From positions 1 through 24,928 of the forward strand of contig JAJZRK010000013.1 of NCBI GenBank assembly GCA_021802745.1: DNA of 24,928 bases, written 5' to 3'. The translations under genes were made by a program, and so were the position numbers. How positions within the stretch are numbered: position 1 is the first letter of the stretch; every line of letters begins with the position of its first letter. The notes under the pieces are model-generated. The model did not search any database, was not told the DNA's origin, and saw only the letters and a list, made by a program, of their open reading frames with translations. Source of the stretch: a bacterium. GTDB taxonomy: Bacteria > Gemmatimonadota > Gemmatimonadetes > Gemmatimonadales > Gemmatimonadaceae. Positions 15,001-23,136 of the stretch are shown in pieces.

Positions 15001-15984
15001 TCAGGAGGTCGGATCGCCCTGCTCACCGGTGAACCGTGCGGCCGCCTGCCGCTCCCGGTTCACCACCAGGTGCAATACGTCCGGGCGGGCGTAGTGCCCC
15101 ACGGCGTCGAAGTTCTGGCGCTCCTGGCGTACGCTGGCGTGGTCGAGGGTGGTGATGATGATCCGCTCCTCGTCGGCGACGGGCGCGACCAGCCAGCTGC
15201 CATCGGGGGCGGCGATGCACGTCCCCCCGCTGGCCATCACGTCGTCCGCAGTGTCGCGCAGCATCTCCACCTGCGGGAGCCCGTCGGGGATGTCGCTGCG
15301 TCGCATGACACCGCAGACCGATATCACGTACGAGCGAGCCTCACGGGCGATGAAGCGTGTGATGTCGCCCGTGTTATGCATGCCGCCCGGCCAGATGGCG
15401 ACGTGCAGATCTTCGCCCTGGGCATACAGCGCCGTGCGGGCAAGCGGCATCCAGTTCTCCCAGCAGTTCAGCCCGCCGACGGTGAACACCCCCAGCCGGT
15501 GCGTGCGCAACCCATGGCCGTCGCCCGGCGACCAGCTGAGGCGTTCCTCGTAGGTTGGCATGAGCTTGCGATGCACGGAGCCGATCGTCCCGGTGGTATC
15601 GATGTAGACGAGCGAGGCATAGAGGCTGTGGCCGCCGCGATCCGCGGGACGTTCCATGCACCCCAGCACCACCGCTGTGCCCGATGCACGCGCCGCATCG
15701 CAGACCGGGCGCAGGTGTCCGGCCTCGATCTGCACGGCCTGGTCGAGATAGTGCGCGTGAAACGCCTTCTGCACGGCTGACTCGAATCGCGCCCCGTCGG
15801 TGCGCTCGAGCCAGAATGGATACCCCGGCACGAGGGCCTCGCCGAACGTGACGAGTTGCGCGCCTCGGCGCGCCGCCTCACCCAGGCGGTCCACCACCTT
15901 GGCGATGGTGCGTTCGCGATGGAGCCAGACGGGGGCCATCTGGACGGCGGCGACAGTAAGGGAGTCGGCGTCAATCGTCGGCAT
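15001..15984 (-). CDS. Nitrilase (carbon-nitrogen hydrolase family)
   Basis: A 327-residue nitrilase-superfamily enzyme of the true nitrilase branch, which hydrolyses nitriles to carboxylic acid and ammonia. The catalytic triad is Glu49 (VTFGEALVPGYPFW), Lys140 (HRKLMPTYEERLSW) and Cys174 (GGLNCWENWMPL). CWEN rather than CYD/CWD is typical of nitrilases and not of amidases, and YAQGEDLHVAIWPGG is also typical of them. A second conserved Glu is in the TYEERL loop. The ATG at 15984 is chosen because the family's first strand (LTVAAVQMAPVW) starts ten residues in; a longer frame runs into purA remnant 2 and is rejected. The 230 bases between it and that remnant hold no gene I can support. It is cargo between purA remnants 1 and 2. 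Confidence 0.9.
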   Translation of the reverse strand: MPTIDADSLTVAAVQMAPVWLHRERTIAKVVDRLGEAARRGAQLVTFGEALVPGYPFWLERTDGARFESAVQKAFHAHYLDQAVQIEAGHLRPVCDAARASGTAVVLGCMERPADRGGHSLYASLVYIDTTGTIGSVHRKLMPTYEERLSWSPGDGHGLRTHRLGVFTVGGLNCWENWMPLARTALYAQGEDLHVAIWPGGMHNTGDITRFIAREARSYVISVCGVMRRSDIPDGLPQVEMLRDTADDVMASGGTCIAAPDGSWLVAPVADEERIIITTLDHASVRQERQNFDAVGHYARPDVLHLVVNRERQAAARFTGEQGDPTS

Positions 15985-16218
15985 GATGGGTATTCGTAGG
16001 AGATGGATTTGGGGCACGGTGCCATCAATGGGCACGGTGGAAGATACGTACTCGACGATGCCGCGGCCCCACTCCTCTCCACCCGCAGCACGCACCTTCC
16101 CCTGTGAGCAGTCGAGCGAAGCAGGGACGAGCGAACGGGAACACGTGACGCAGCGGTGAACGAACTTCCGTGCTTTCCGGAGGCAGACCGTGCGCGCGGG
16201 CCAGCCCATATCCACAGG

Positions 16219-16449
16219 GATCTGGTCCCGCCGCGTGCCCACGGAGACGTACCGGATCGGCGACTCCACCAGCGCCTCAATCCGGTCCAAATGCGTCCGC
16301 GCCTGTGGTGGGAGCGCCTCAATGGTGTGCGCATCCGCGGTGGAGGTCATCCACCCATCAAACCACGCGTAGTGCGGCGTGATCTGCTCGAGATCGGCGA
16401 TGTCGCCGGGGAACGCGGTCCCCAGCTCGCCGTTGATGTGGTACCCCGT
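16219..16449 (-). pseudogene. purA: purA 3' remnant 2 (no start, stop lost)
   Basis: About 77 codons of the adenylosuccinate synthetase C-terminus, from TGYHINGEL through WMTSTADAHTIEALPPQART to YVSVGTRRDQI. Unlike the other three remnants, it ends before the usual IIGL-stop: homology breaks after the Gln-Ile codons, and the frame runs on into unrelated sequence. The 5' break is at 16449, in the middle of the LCTGYHIN segment. It contains changes rare in the others, such as Val-Thr-Glu to Gly-Thr-Ala in the ELVTEF segment, which fits relaxed selection. It lies between the nitrilase and the AI-2E transporter. Confidence 0.85.
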
Positions 16450-16775
16450 TGCGGAAACTCTCCGTGTCCACGCCGATCTCGCGCGGCGCGATGCTGCAAC
16501 GCCGACGTGACGCAGGCCGACGACAGCGCCTGTGACGTCATCCGCAGAGTGGCGACGGTTCGCACGTGGATCGTGGTGAAGCCATGCCCCCCCCCCCGCC
16601 CCAGTACCGTGGAGGCCATACCGTCACTTCGGACCAGTTATCCCGACGAAGTGGTACGCCAATCAGGCGATTCCCTGCCGGGGCCCCCGCTCGTAGCCTT
16701 GGATGGCACGACAGCCGACGACGGCGCCGCATCGCGGCGCTCGCCGTCGGCGGCGATTCCCATGTCGGAGAGCGC
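16450..16775. other. Gap of about 325 bases, no gene; contains a C11 tract
   Basis: No supported gene. Joined directly to the broken end of purA remnant 2. A run of eleven C (16587-16597) directly follows an ATG at 16584 that is in frame with the AI-2E gene, but the encoded extension is Arg/Pro-rich and looks non-coding. The last part holds the AI-2E ribosome binding site (GGAG at 16767-16770). Confidence 0.5.
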
Positions 16776-17981
16776 ATGAAGGCGCCGGTGAACGAGTCAT
16801 CCATCGTCAGCGTCGAGATCACGCCACGCTCCATCGTGATGATTCTGGCGGCGGTCGCCGGCGTCTGGCTGGCTTACCAGTTGTGGATCGTCGCGCTGGT
16901 CCTGGTGATGGCGCTCGTCCTCGCCGGGACGTTCAATCCGGTGATCGAATGGATGGAAGCACGCGGGATCAAGCGCTTCTACGCCCTGCTCCTGCTCTTC
17001 GTCGCGCTGGTCGTCGCCGCGGCGCTGCTGATCTTTCTCACCCTCCCGCCGCTCATCGACCAGCTCACGCAAATGGTGAAGGACGCGCCGGCCACGCGCG
17101 GCCGGCTCATCGTCTTGCTCAACGACCATGGTGTCACGCGGCCACTCTCCCATCTTCTGCAAAACGTGGGCACGCCGAAGAGCTTCGCGCGGCTCGAGGC
17201 GTACTTGCTGGGCTACTCAACGGAAGCCATCAAGGTCGTCGGGCTGGGCGCGACCACGTTGGTGCTCTCGTTCTACCTCCTCGCCGACGGCAAGCGGACC
17301 CAGGGCGTGCTGTACGCCATCGTCCCGCGCAACTACCATATGCGGCTGGCACGCATCATCCAGAACATGGAAACGATCGTCGGCGGCTACATGCGCGGGC
17401 AGTTCATCACCAGCGCGGCGATCGGCGCCTTCACGTTTGTGCTCCTCGTCATCTTCAAGGTCCCCAACGCGATGTCGCTGGCGCTGCTCGGAGCGCTGGT
17501 GGACGTCATTCCGTTCATCGGCGGGTTCCTCGTCATCATTCCGGCGGTCGTGTCCGCGCTGCCGCTCGGCGTCACCGTCGCGGGCACGCTGTTCCTGTGC
17601 CAGCTCATCTACATGGAGTTCGAGAGTCGCATCCTGGTGCCCAGGATCTACGGCCAGGTGCTGCGGCTCCCGCCGACGGCGGTGATCCTGGCCCTCGTCG
17701 CCGGGGGTACGCTCATGGGCATCATCGGGGCGCTGCTGGCGCTGCCCATCGCCGCCGGACTGTTGATGATGCTCGAGGAACTGCGGGTGGAGATGCCCGG
17801 TGACGACAGCGTCGACCGGCCGCTGCAAGCCCGGCATGCCAAGCAGGAAGCCAAGTACGAGCTGATGAGCGCCGGCGCCACCGCGCCCGAGGCGGGAGAG
17901 ATTGCGAAGAACCTCGCGCACGACAGCCGTGACGCGGAGCTGAAGGCCGTGGAGAAGGCGGCGGAGGAGGCGGCAAAATGA
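16776..17981 (+). CDS. AI-2E family transporter (TqsA/YdiK/PerM-like)
   Basis: A 401-residue multi-pass membrane protein of the AI-2E transporter (UPF0118/PerM) family. It shows the N-terminal hydrophobic pair (IVMILAAVAGVWLAYQLWIV), a first-loop region (FNPVIEWMEARGIKRFYALL), the central soluble stretch with HGVTRPLSHLLQNVGT, and the conserved C-terminal helices (LALLGALVDVIPFIGGFLVI then LVPRIYGQVLRLPPTAVILA). Members export small molecules, including autoinducer-2, or act as Na+/H+ antiporters, so the name does not prove the substrate. The ATG at 16776 has GGAG five bases upstream. The final 60 residues are a charged, Ala/Glu/Lys-rich tail. Its last 84 bases occur again at 18499-18582. It converges with purA remnant 3, 41 bases apart. 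Confidence 0.88.
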   Translation: MKAPVNESSIVSVEITPRSIVMILAAVAGVWLAYQLWIVALVLVMALVLAGTFNPVIEWMEARGIKRFYALLLLFVALVVAAALLIFLTLPPLIDQLTQMVKDAPATRGRLIVLLNDHGVTRPLSHLLQNVGTPKSFARLEAYLLGYSTEAIKVVGLGATTLVLSFYLLADGKRTQGVLYAIVPRNYHMRLARIIQNMETIVGGYMRGQFITSAAIGAFTFVLLVIFKVPNAMSLALLGALVDVIPFIGGFLVIIPAVVSALPLGVTVAGTLFLCQLIYMEFESRILVPRIYGQVLRLPPTAVILALVAGGTLMGIIGALLALPIAAGLLMMLEELRVEMPGDDSVDRPLQARHAKQEAKYELMSAGATAPEAGEIAKNLAHDSRDAELKAVEKAAEEAAK

Positions 17982-18022
17982 CCAAGACGGAGCGAACGCC
18001 CTCCTACGAGACGTCGCGGTCG

Positions 18023-18496
18023 TCAGAGCCCGATGATCTGGTCCCGGCGCGTCCCCACGGAGACATACCGAATCGGCGACTCCACCAGTTCTTCGATCCG
18101 GTCCAGGTACTTTCGCGCCAGCGCCGGCAGCGCCTCGATGGTTCGCGCGTCGGCCGTGGACGACTGCCACCCTTCGAACCACTCGTAGTGCGGCGTGATC
18201 TGTTCGAGGTCGGCGATGTCGCCGGGGAACTCGGTCACCAGGTCGCCGTTGATGTGGTACCCGGTGCACAGCGCGATCGTCTCGAGCGTGTCAAGCACGT
18301 CCAGTTTCGTCACCGCAAGCGCTGACAAGCCGTTCACGCGCACGGCGTAGCGCACCACCACGGCGTCAAACCACCCGCAGCGGCGCGGGCGTCCGGTGGT
18401 GGCACCGTACTCGTTGCCGAGCTTGCGCACGCGCTCGCCCATTGCCTCACTGGCCGAGCCCGCCTTGTCCACCAGCTTGTGGTACGGCATCACCAG
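18023..18496 (-). pseudogene. purA: purA 3' remnant 3 with internal deletion
   Basis: An open frame of about 157 codons joining two separate parts of adenylosuccinate synthetase. At its 5' end VMPYHKLVDKAG matches a segment from the N-terminal third of PurA (the conserved PYH-x3-D region). It then jumps to SEAMGERVRKLGNEYGATTG in the C-terminal half, skipping roughly 150 residues including the central substrate-binding region. The rest runs unbroken to YVSVGTRRDQIIGL and a TGA stop. The frame is kept but the protein could not be a working synthetase. The outer end is joined at 18496-18498 to a copy of the AI-2E gene tail, with a short shared sequence (GAGATT) at the join. Confidence 0.85.
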
Positions 18497-18498
18497 GT

Positions 18499-18582
18499 GA
18501 GATTGCGAAGAACCTCGCGCCCGACAGCGGTGACGCGGAGATGAAGGCCGTGGAGAAGGCGGCGGCGGAGGCGGCGAAATGA
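18499..18582 (+). pseudogene. Second copy of the AI-2E transporter 3' end
   Basis: Eighty-four bases that match the last 84 bases of the AI-2E gene (17898-17981) with five mismatches, through the TGA stop. It would encode EIAKNLAPDSGDAEMKAVEK and a short Ala-rich tail, without any start. The flanking sequence after the two stops is different, so the copies come from different backgrounds rather than a simple local duplication. It shows that AI-2E next to convergent purA was a repeated arrangement. Confidence 0.85.
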
Positions 18583-18620
18583 CCCGAATCCTGCCGCAGC
18601 TGTGCCCGCCCGTCGCCTCG

Positions 18621-18642
18621 AGGCCCCGGACTAGCCCGGCCT
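18621..18642 (+). terminator. Weak hairpin after the AI-2E tail copy
   Basis: AGGCC/GGCCT inverted repeat with a 12-base loop, 38 bases after the tail's stop codon. It may be the terminator that travelled with that gene end. The stem is short and no T-run follows. Confidence 0.3.
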
Positions 18643-18761
18643 GACAGGCTCTCCCACGAAAGGGCTAACTCCCGCTTCATCCGCTTGTGCGATACGTCAG
18701 GAGAACGACCGGCGATATCCTCCATCGTACCACCGGAGGTTCTTACTTCGGGGTCGCCGAT

Positions 18762-18790
18762 GCCGATGTGTGTACACAGAAAACATCGGC
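18762..18790. promoter_or_regulatory. Inverted repeat upstream of the lipoprotein gene
   Basis: GCCGATG/CATCGGC, a perfect 7-base inverted repeat with a 15-base loop that itself begins with the 10-base palindrome TGTGTACACA (18769-18778). It lies about 35 bases upstream of the start codon, where an operator or 5' leader hairpin would act. Confidence 0.4.
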
Positions 18791-18823
18791 GTCAGTGTGC
18801 GCCTTACCTCACGAAGGAGTTGC

Positions 18824-19579
18824 ATGATGACGAAGTTCTGGAAGACGGGCTTGACGCTCAGCGCGATAGTGGGTGTCGCGGCATGTGGGGACAGTACCGG
18901 GCCTGGCAGCCAGCCCGTCAGCTTGACGTTCTCGACGAAGTCGCTTGTTAGTAGCGGGGCCATGAGCCTGGCGGACGTGGCAGCGTACGACGTGACGGTG
19001 ACTGGCGGTGGGAATACGCTCGTCATCACGCGCGTCCAGATGGTCTTCAAGGAGATCGAACTCAAGCGGAGCAACGCCGACGCCTGTCCCGATGACGTCT
19101 CCAACGACTCGGATCCGTGCGAGGAGTTGATGCTCGGTCCCGTGCTCGTGGAGCTTCCGTTGACGACGGGCGTCATGACGGCGGCCAGCATGTCCATTCC
19201 GGCGGGTACGTACCGTGAGCTCGAGTTGCAGCTGCACAGGCCTGGCAACGACGCACGGGATCAGGCGTTCAGGTCCGCGAATCCTACCTTCGCCGACACG
19301 ACCATCCGAGTGCAGGGCACGTATAATGGACGGGCCTTCGTGTTCACGTCGCGCGTGGACGAAGAGATGGAGCTGGAGTTCAACCCCCCGCTGACAATCG
19401 GGGAGTCGGGCGGCAACGTGACGGTACAGATTGACGTCGCTTCATGGTTCAAGAGCCTATCCGGCGCCGTGATCGATCCCGCCACTGCCAACATCGGCGG
19501 ACTGAACGAGGGCATCGTCAAGACGAATATCAAGGCTTCGTTCCGCTCACTGGAAGACGACGACCGGGACGGAAAGTAG
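18824..19579 (+). CDS. Predicted lipoprotein, DUF4382-like
   Basis: A 251-residue exported lipoprotein. The signal peptide (MMTKFWKTGLTLSAIVGVAA) ends in a lipobox with Cys21, followed by GDSTGPG. The mature protein has a beta-rich domain with VTVTGGGNTLVITRVQMVFK, a PAGTYRELELQL strand, and IDVASWF near the end, which resembles DUF4382-type domains that predict a carbohydrate- or surface-related beta-sandwich. A Cys pair lies in the acidic insert around ADACPDD and SDPCEE. AAGGAG (18814-18819) lies four bases before the first ATG and seven before the second (18827); either could be used. It is the only full gene between purA remnants 3 and 4. The function is unknown and the DUF assignment is tentative. 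Confidence 0.75.
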   Translation: MMTKFWKTGLTLSAIVGVAACGDSTGPGSQPVSLTFSTKSLVSSGAMSLADVAAYDVTVTGGGNTLVITRVQMVFKEIELKRSNADACPDDVSNDSDPCEELMLGPVLVELPLTTGVMTAASMSIPAGTYRELELQLHRPGNDARDQAFRSANPTFADTTIRVQGTYNGRAFVFTSRVDEEMELEFNPPLTIGESGGNVTVQIDVASWFKSLSGAVIDPATANIGGLNEGIVKTNIKASFRSLEDDDRDGK

Positions 19580-19589
19580 CACAGCGCTT

Positions 19590-19617
19590 TGCGACCGGTC
19601 GCCCGCGTCCGGTCGCA
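19590..19617 (+). terminator. Terminator-like hairpin after the lipoprotein gene
   Basis: TGCGACCGG/CCGGTCGCA, a 9-base perfect stem with a 10-base loop, starts 11 bases after the stop codon. It is GC-rich and stable but lacks a T-run. The remaining 200 bases up to purA remnant 4 hold no gene I can support. Confidence 0.55.
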
Positions 19618-19815
19618 GAGCAGCGTCCGAGTCTCCTGGCCGCAGACGTTTGCCGGTGTCGAGACCCACGTACGACCCCGAGTGAGCAGCCTATCCCGGC
19701 TGCGAAACGTCTTCTCGTCTGAGCACCCGGTGTCCATCCCCACGAGGGAACCGACGTGCGCATCAGCGACATGCAATGCAGAAACCCGTGAGGATGAAGA
19801 GAACGCGGCGGGTGG

Positions 19816-20124
19816 CTAAAGCCCGATAATCTGGTCCCGCCGCGTCCCGACGCTGACGTACCGGATCGGCGACTCCACCAACTCTTCAATCCGGTCGAGA
19901 TACGCGCGCGCCGCCTTCGGCAGCGCCTCGATGGTCCGCGCGTCGGCGGTGGAGGTCATCCACCCCTCGAACCACTCGTAGTGCGGCGTAATCTGCTCGA
20001 GGTCGGCGATGTCGCCGGGGAACTCGGTCACGAGTTCGCCGTTGATGTGGTAGCCGGTGCAGAGCGCGATCTTCTCCAGCGTGTCGAGCACGTCGAGCTT
20101 GGTCACGGCCAGCGCCGACAGACC
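19816..20124 (-). pseudogene. purA: purA 3' remnant 4
   Basis: The last 102 codons of adenylosuccinate synthetase, from GLSALAVTKLDVLDTLEKI to YVSVGTRRDQIIGL with a TAG stop. Compared over the same 102 residues, it differs from remnant 1 at about eight positions and from remnant 3 at about seven. Homology ends sharply at 20124, at the codon before Leu-Ser-Ala. The frame continues upstream only as Arg-rich low-complexity sequence. It sits between the lipoprotein gene and the two-component operon and is the rightmost remnant. No full-length purA is visible in this window. Confidence 0.88.
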
Positions 20125-20428
20125 GTGGCGGCGCCCACCGGACCACCCGCGACGCTGGCCGGTGAGTTCACGGCTGCCCTGCCGGCTCTCGCCCACTGGG
20201 GCTCTCGCCCACCTCGCGCGGCGTGCGTGGCGGCGCCATACTATACAATCAGGATCGAGTTCACTGTCTCGAATTGGTGTGTGTGCGCATTCTGCGCCGG
20301 CTTGCAGCGGGCTGCCGTGAGTTCTGGCCTCTCCCCGAGGGATGGGACGAAGGAGAGGACGGAGACCGCCCGGCCCGTCTCGTTGCACCCGGGCTGCTTG
20401 CCGCGCTCCTACGTCGGATGACATCGCC
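20125..20428. other. Gap of about 300 bases before the histidine kinase gene
   Basis: No supported gene. It joins the broken end of purA remnant 4 to the kinase gene. A direct repeat GGCTCTCGCCCAC occurs at 20184-20196 and 20200-20212 (16-base period). TATACAAT at 20242-20249 could be a -10 box for the signalling operon, but no good -35 is seen. Confidence 0.45.
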
Positions 20429-22408
20429 ATGAACACGAGCCAGCGGTCCCAGCATGTCGCCAACCGGGTGATCCTGGCCTGCGGAGCATTCATGGCGGCG
20501 GTCGGGGCGCTGGTGCTCGGCGGCTGGACGCTCGGCTCCGACACGCTCACGTCGCTGAGCCCTGCGTACCACCCGATGGCCCCCAACACCGCGTTGCTGT
20601 TCGTCCTGCTGGGATGCGCCCTGGTGGCGCGCGCCGCTTGGCCGGCCAGCTGGATGATCCAGCGCGCAGTAGCCGCGACGGCGCTGGTCAGCGCACTGGT
20701 TGGCGTCGTGACGCTGGCCAGCTTCTTCAGCAACCTGAACTTTGACGAATGGCTGGTCCGCGGCACGCGCACGGTCGGCGCGGTGCCAGTCGGGCGCATG
20801 TCGTTTGACACGGCGTTCTGCTTCGTCCTGAGCGGCGCTTCGCTATGGCTGGCGCAACGGCAGCGCGGGAACCTGGCCACCGTGCTCGGAATCGTGGTCA
20901 CGCTCGTCGGGATGGTGAGCCTGCTGGGCTTCTGGCTTGGGTCGCCGCCGCTCCGTGGCCTGTCGCTGATTTCGGGATCGCTGCCGACATCGCTGGCGCT
21001 GCTGGCGCTGGGGGTCGCGTTGATCGCAGCAGCACGTCCCGGTTCTTGGCCGATCAACGCGCTGATTGCTGCTTCGATAATTAAGATTTTCGCCATGGAC
21101 AGGCTGACGCCCTCACTGTTCGCGGAGTGGCTGCTGTATCTCATCCCGCTGCTGCTCACGGCGTGGTCACCACGGCATCGTAGCCCCGTGGTGGTGGCCA
21201 GCACCTGCTCGGTGCTGGTCGCCGTCGGATTCTATCTGTCGCCTCCGGGGCTTGAACCCGACGTCGCGATCTTCAATCGCGGCCTCGGCGTCACGGTCCT
21301 CTGGGCTGCAGCCGCGCTGCTTACGCTGCGCGAACGCGCGGAGACGATGCTCAGAGAGCGCACGGAACAATACCGGGCGATCTATGAGAACAGCATGGAT
21401 GCGATTCTTGCGACGGCGCCGGACGGTTCCATCTTCTCCGCGAATCCAGCCGCATGCCGGATGTTCGAGCGGACGGAAGAGGAGATCGTTAGGGCTGGAC
21501 GCAGCGGCATCACGGATGCAACAGATCCTCGGCTGGCGGCGCTGCTGGCCGAACGTGCCAAGACCGGCCGGGCGCGAGGCGAGCTAATGATGCTGCGCCG
21601 GGACGGCACCCCGTTCCCGGTCGAGCTCTCGTCGACCGTCTACCCGGACGTGCATGGGGATGCCCGCACCAGCATGATCATCCGTGACATTACCGAGCGC
21701 AAGCGTGCGGAGGAGAACCTCGCCGCAGTCAATGCCCAGCTGCAGCAGCTCTCCAGCCGCCTTCTCGAGACCCAGGAAACCGAGCGCCGCACCCTCGCCC
21801 GCGAGCTGCACGACGAGCTCGGTCAGACCCTGAGCGCCGTCAAGATCAACCTGCAAACCCTGGAGCGCTTCCCCGACCAGGCGACGCCGAAGGAATTGGG
21901 CGACTGTGCAGCGATGGTTGACCGCGCCCTGCAGAGCACGCGTTCACTGTCCCTCAACCTCCGCCCGCCGTTGCTGGACGATCTCGGCCTGCTGCCAGCC
22001 TTGCGCTGGCTCGCTGACCAAACGGGCCAGCGGACCGGGCTGCGCATCTCCCTCGCTTCCGACCTGCCCCCGGAACGACTCGCCCAAGCCACCGAATCGG
22101 CCTGCTTCCGCATCGTCCAGGAGTCGTTGAGCAATGTTGTCCGACACGCCCAGGCGCGGGAGGTGGGCATCGTGATCTCCACCGATGCGCACTGGCTTCA
22201 CGCGCGCGTGCGTGACGACGGCCGCGGATTCGACTCGGCTGCGGCCCGCAGAAGCGCATGGAGTGGCGCCAGCATCGGGCTGCTGAGCATGGAGGAGCGG
22301 GCTACGCTCGCCGGCGGCGGCATTGAATGGCAATCCGGCAAGGACGAGGGGACGGAGGTTCACGCCTGGCTGCCCATCGGCCCGTCGGCCGCGGCGGCGC
22401 AGCAATGA
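20429..22408 (+). CDS. Membrane PAS histidine kinase (HisKA_3 type)
   Basis: A 659-residue sensor kinase. Residues 10-300 hold about seven to eight membrane segments with two similar motifs, MAPNTALLFVLLGCAL (50-65) and GRMSFDTAFCFVLSGASLWL (122-141). This sensor domain is not one I recognise. A short coil is followed by a PAS domain (about 313-420, ending in IIRDITERKRAEE). Next is the HisKA_3 dimerisation domain with the phosphorylated His461 in ARELHDELGQTL, and a HATPase with ESLSNVVRHA (Asn569), VRDDGRGFD (595-602) and GLLSMEERATLAGG. It resembles NarX/DegS-type kinases that act on NarL-type regulators. The ATG at 20429 is used, with GGA about ten bases upstream. The downstream response regulator overlaps by four bases. 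Confidence 0.9.
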   Translation: MNTSQRSQHVANRVILACGAFMAAVGALVLGGWTLGSDTLTSLSPAYHPMAPNTALLFVLLGCALVARAAWPASWMIQRAVAATALVSALVGVVTLASFFSNLNFDEWLVRGTRTVGAVPVGRMSFDTAFCFVLSGASLWLAQRQRGNLATVLGIVVTLVGMVSLLGFWLGSPPLRGLSLISGSLPTSLALLALGVALIAAARPGSWPINALIAASIIKIFAMDRLTPSLFAEWLLYLIPLLLTAWSPRHRSPVVVASTCSVLVAVGFYLSPPGLEPDVAIFNRGLGVTVLWAAAALLTLRERAETMLRERTEQYRAIYENSMDAILATAPDGSIFSANPAACRMFERTEEEIVRAGRSGITDATDPRLAALLAERAKTGRARGELMMLRRDGTPFPVELSSTVYPDVHGDARTSMIIRDITERKRAEENLAAVNAQLQQLSSRLLETQETERRTLARELHDELGQTLSAVKINLQTLERFPDQATPKELGDCAAMVDRALQSTRSLSLNLRPPLLDDLGLLPALRWLADQTGQRTGLRISLASDLPPERLAQATESACFRIVQESLSNVVRHAQAREVGIVISTDAHWLHARVRDDGRGFDSAAARRSAWSGASIGLLSMEERATLAGGGIEWQSGKDEGTEVHAWLPIGPSAAAAQQ

Positions 22409-23058
22409 CGCCCACCCGCGTTGTTCTCGCCGACGATCATGCGCTGGTGCGCGCCGGCATTCGCCTGTTGATCGAGCAGTTGCCCGACATGGAAGTTGTC
22501 GGCGAGGCGTCCGATGGCCACACCGCCCTCCAGCTCGTGCGCGAACACCAGCCGCACGTGCTGCTCACCGACATCACCATGGGCGAGCGGAGCGGCCTCG
22601 CCCTGGCGGCGCAGGTGGCACGTGAGTTTCCGGCCGTACGGGTGATCATTCTCTCCATGCACGCCAACGAGGAGTATGTCATGGAGGCGCTGCGGCACGG
22701 CGTCGCCGGCTACCTGCTCAAAGACTCCGCCGCCGAGGAACTCGACCGCGCCATGGCGGCCGTGCGTGTTGGTCAGACTTATCTCAGTCCGGCAGTTTCG
22801 CAGCGCGTCATAGACGCCTATGTGGGACGGACGAGCGCACCAGAACCCACCACCGACCCGCTCACGCCGCGCCAGCGCGAGGTGCTGTGCCTCATTGCCG
22901 AAGGGCACCACACCAAGAAGATCGCCGGTCTGCTGAAGATCAGCGTGAAGACCGTCGAGACGCACCGCGCGCAAGTGATGGAACGCCTCGGCATCCACGA
23001 CGTGCCGGGACTGGTCAAGTACGCCCTGCGCAAGGGGCTCGTCTCGGGGAGCCCCTGA
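22405..23058 (+). CDS. NarL/FixJ family response regulator
   Basis: A 217-residue DNA-binding response regulator. The receiver domain has the acidic pocket (Asp10, Asp11 in VLADDHALVRAG), the phosphorylated Asp56 in LLTDITMG, and the conserved Lys in GYLLKDSA. A linker leads to a LuxR-type helix-turn-helix near residues 152-205, with LTPRQREVLCLIAEG and VKTVETHRAQVMERLGI. The start overlaps the kinase stop as ATGA, so the two are translated together and are the likely cognate pair. The typical outcome is transcription activation by dimers after phosphorylation. A large hairpin follows at its stop codon. Confidence 0.92.
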   Translation: MTPTRVVLADDHALVRAGIRLLIEQLPDMEVVGEASDGHTALQLVREHQPHVLLTDITMGERSGLALAAQVAREFPAVRVIILSMHANEEYVMEALRHGVAGYLLKDSAAEELDRAMAAVRVGQTYLSPAVSQRVIDAYVGRTSAPEPTTDPLTPRQREVLCLIAEGHHTKKIAGLLKISVKTVETHRAQVMERLGIHDVPGLVKYALRKGLVSGSP

Positions 23059-23091
23059 GTTGACCTGAGAGCGTCCCCAGGGCAACTCAGG
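23054..23091 (+). terminator. Hairpin between the two response regulator genes
   Basis: A 9-base perfect stem CCTGAGTTG/CAACTCAGG includes the stop codon of the first regulator. Inside it, CCTG/CAGG can extend the stem after an A-G mismatch. No T-run follows, so it may limit read-through or protect the upstream mRNA rather than end transcription. Confidence 0.55.
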
Positions 23092-23136
23092 AAAGCGCCA
23101 ATTGTACGACCGCGGCGATGGCAGGAACTTGCCTCC

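Noticed and set aside
15985..16350. Nitrilase gene fused to a PurA-like N-terminus
   Set aside because: The frame happens to stay open between remnant 2 and the nitrilase start, but the nitrilase fold begins at 15984. The PurA part is a remnant without its own start.
16566..16775. Longer AI-2E transporter start including the C11 tract
   Set aside because: The extension is Arg/Pro-rich and unlike the family. GGAG five bases before 16776 supports the shorter start.
14186..20124. Integron or site-specific island array
   Set aside because: No integrase gene, attC-like palindromes or constant junction were seen, and the 5' breakpoints of the purA remnants all differ.
14186..20124. Functional adenylosuccinate synthetase genes
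   Set aside because: All four pieces lack the N-terminal nucleotide-binding and catalytic residues, and one has lost about 150 central codons.
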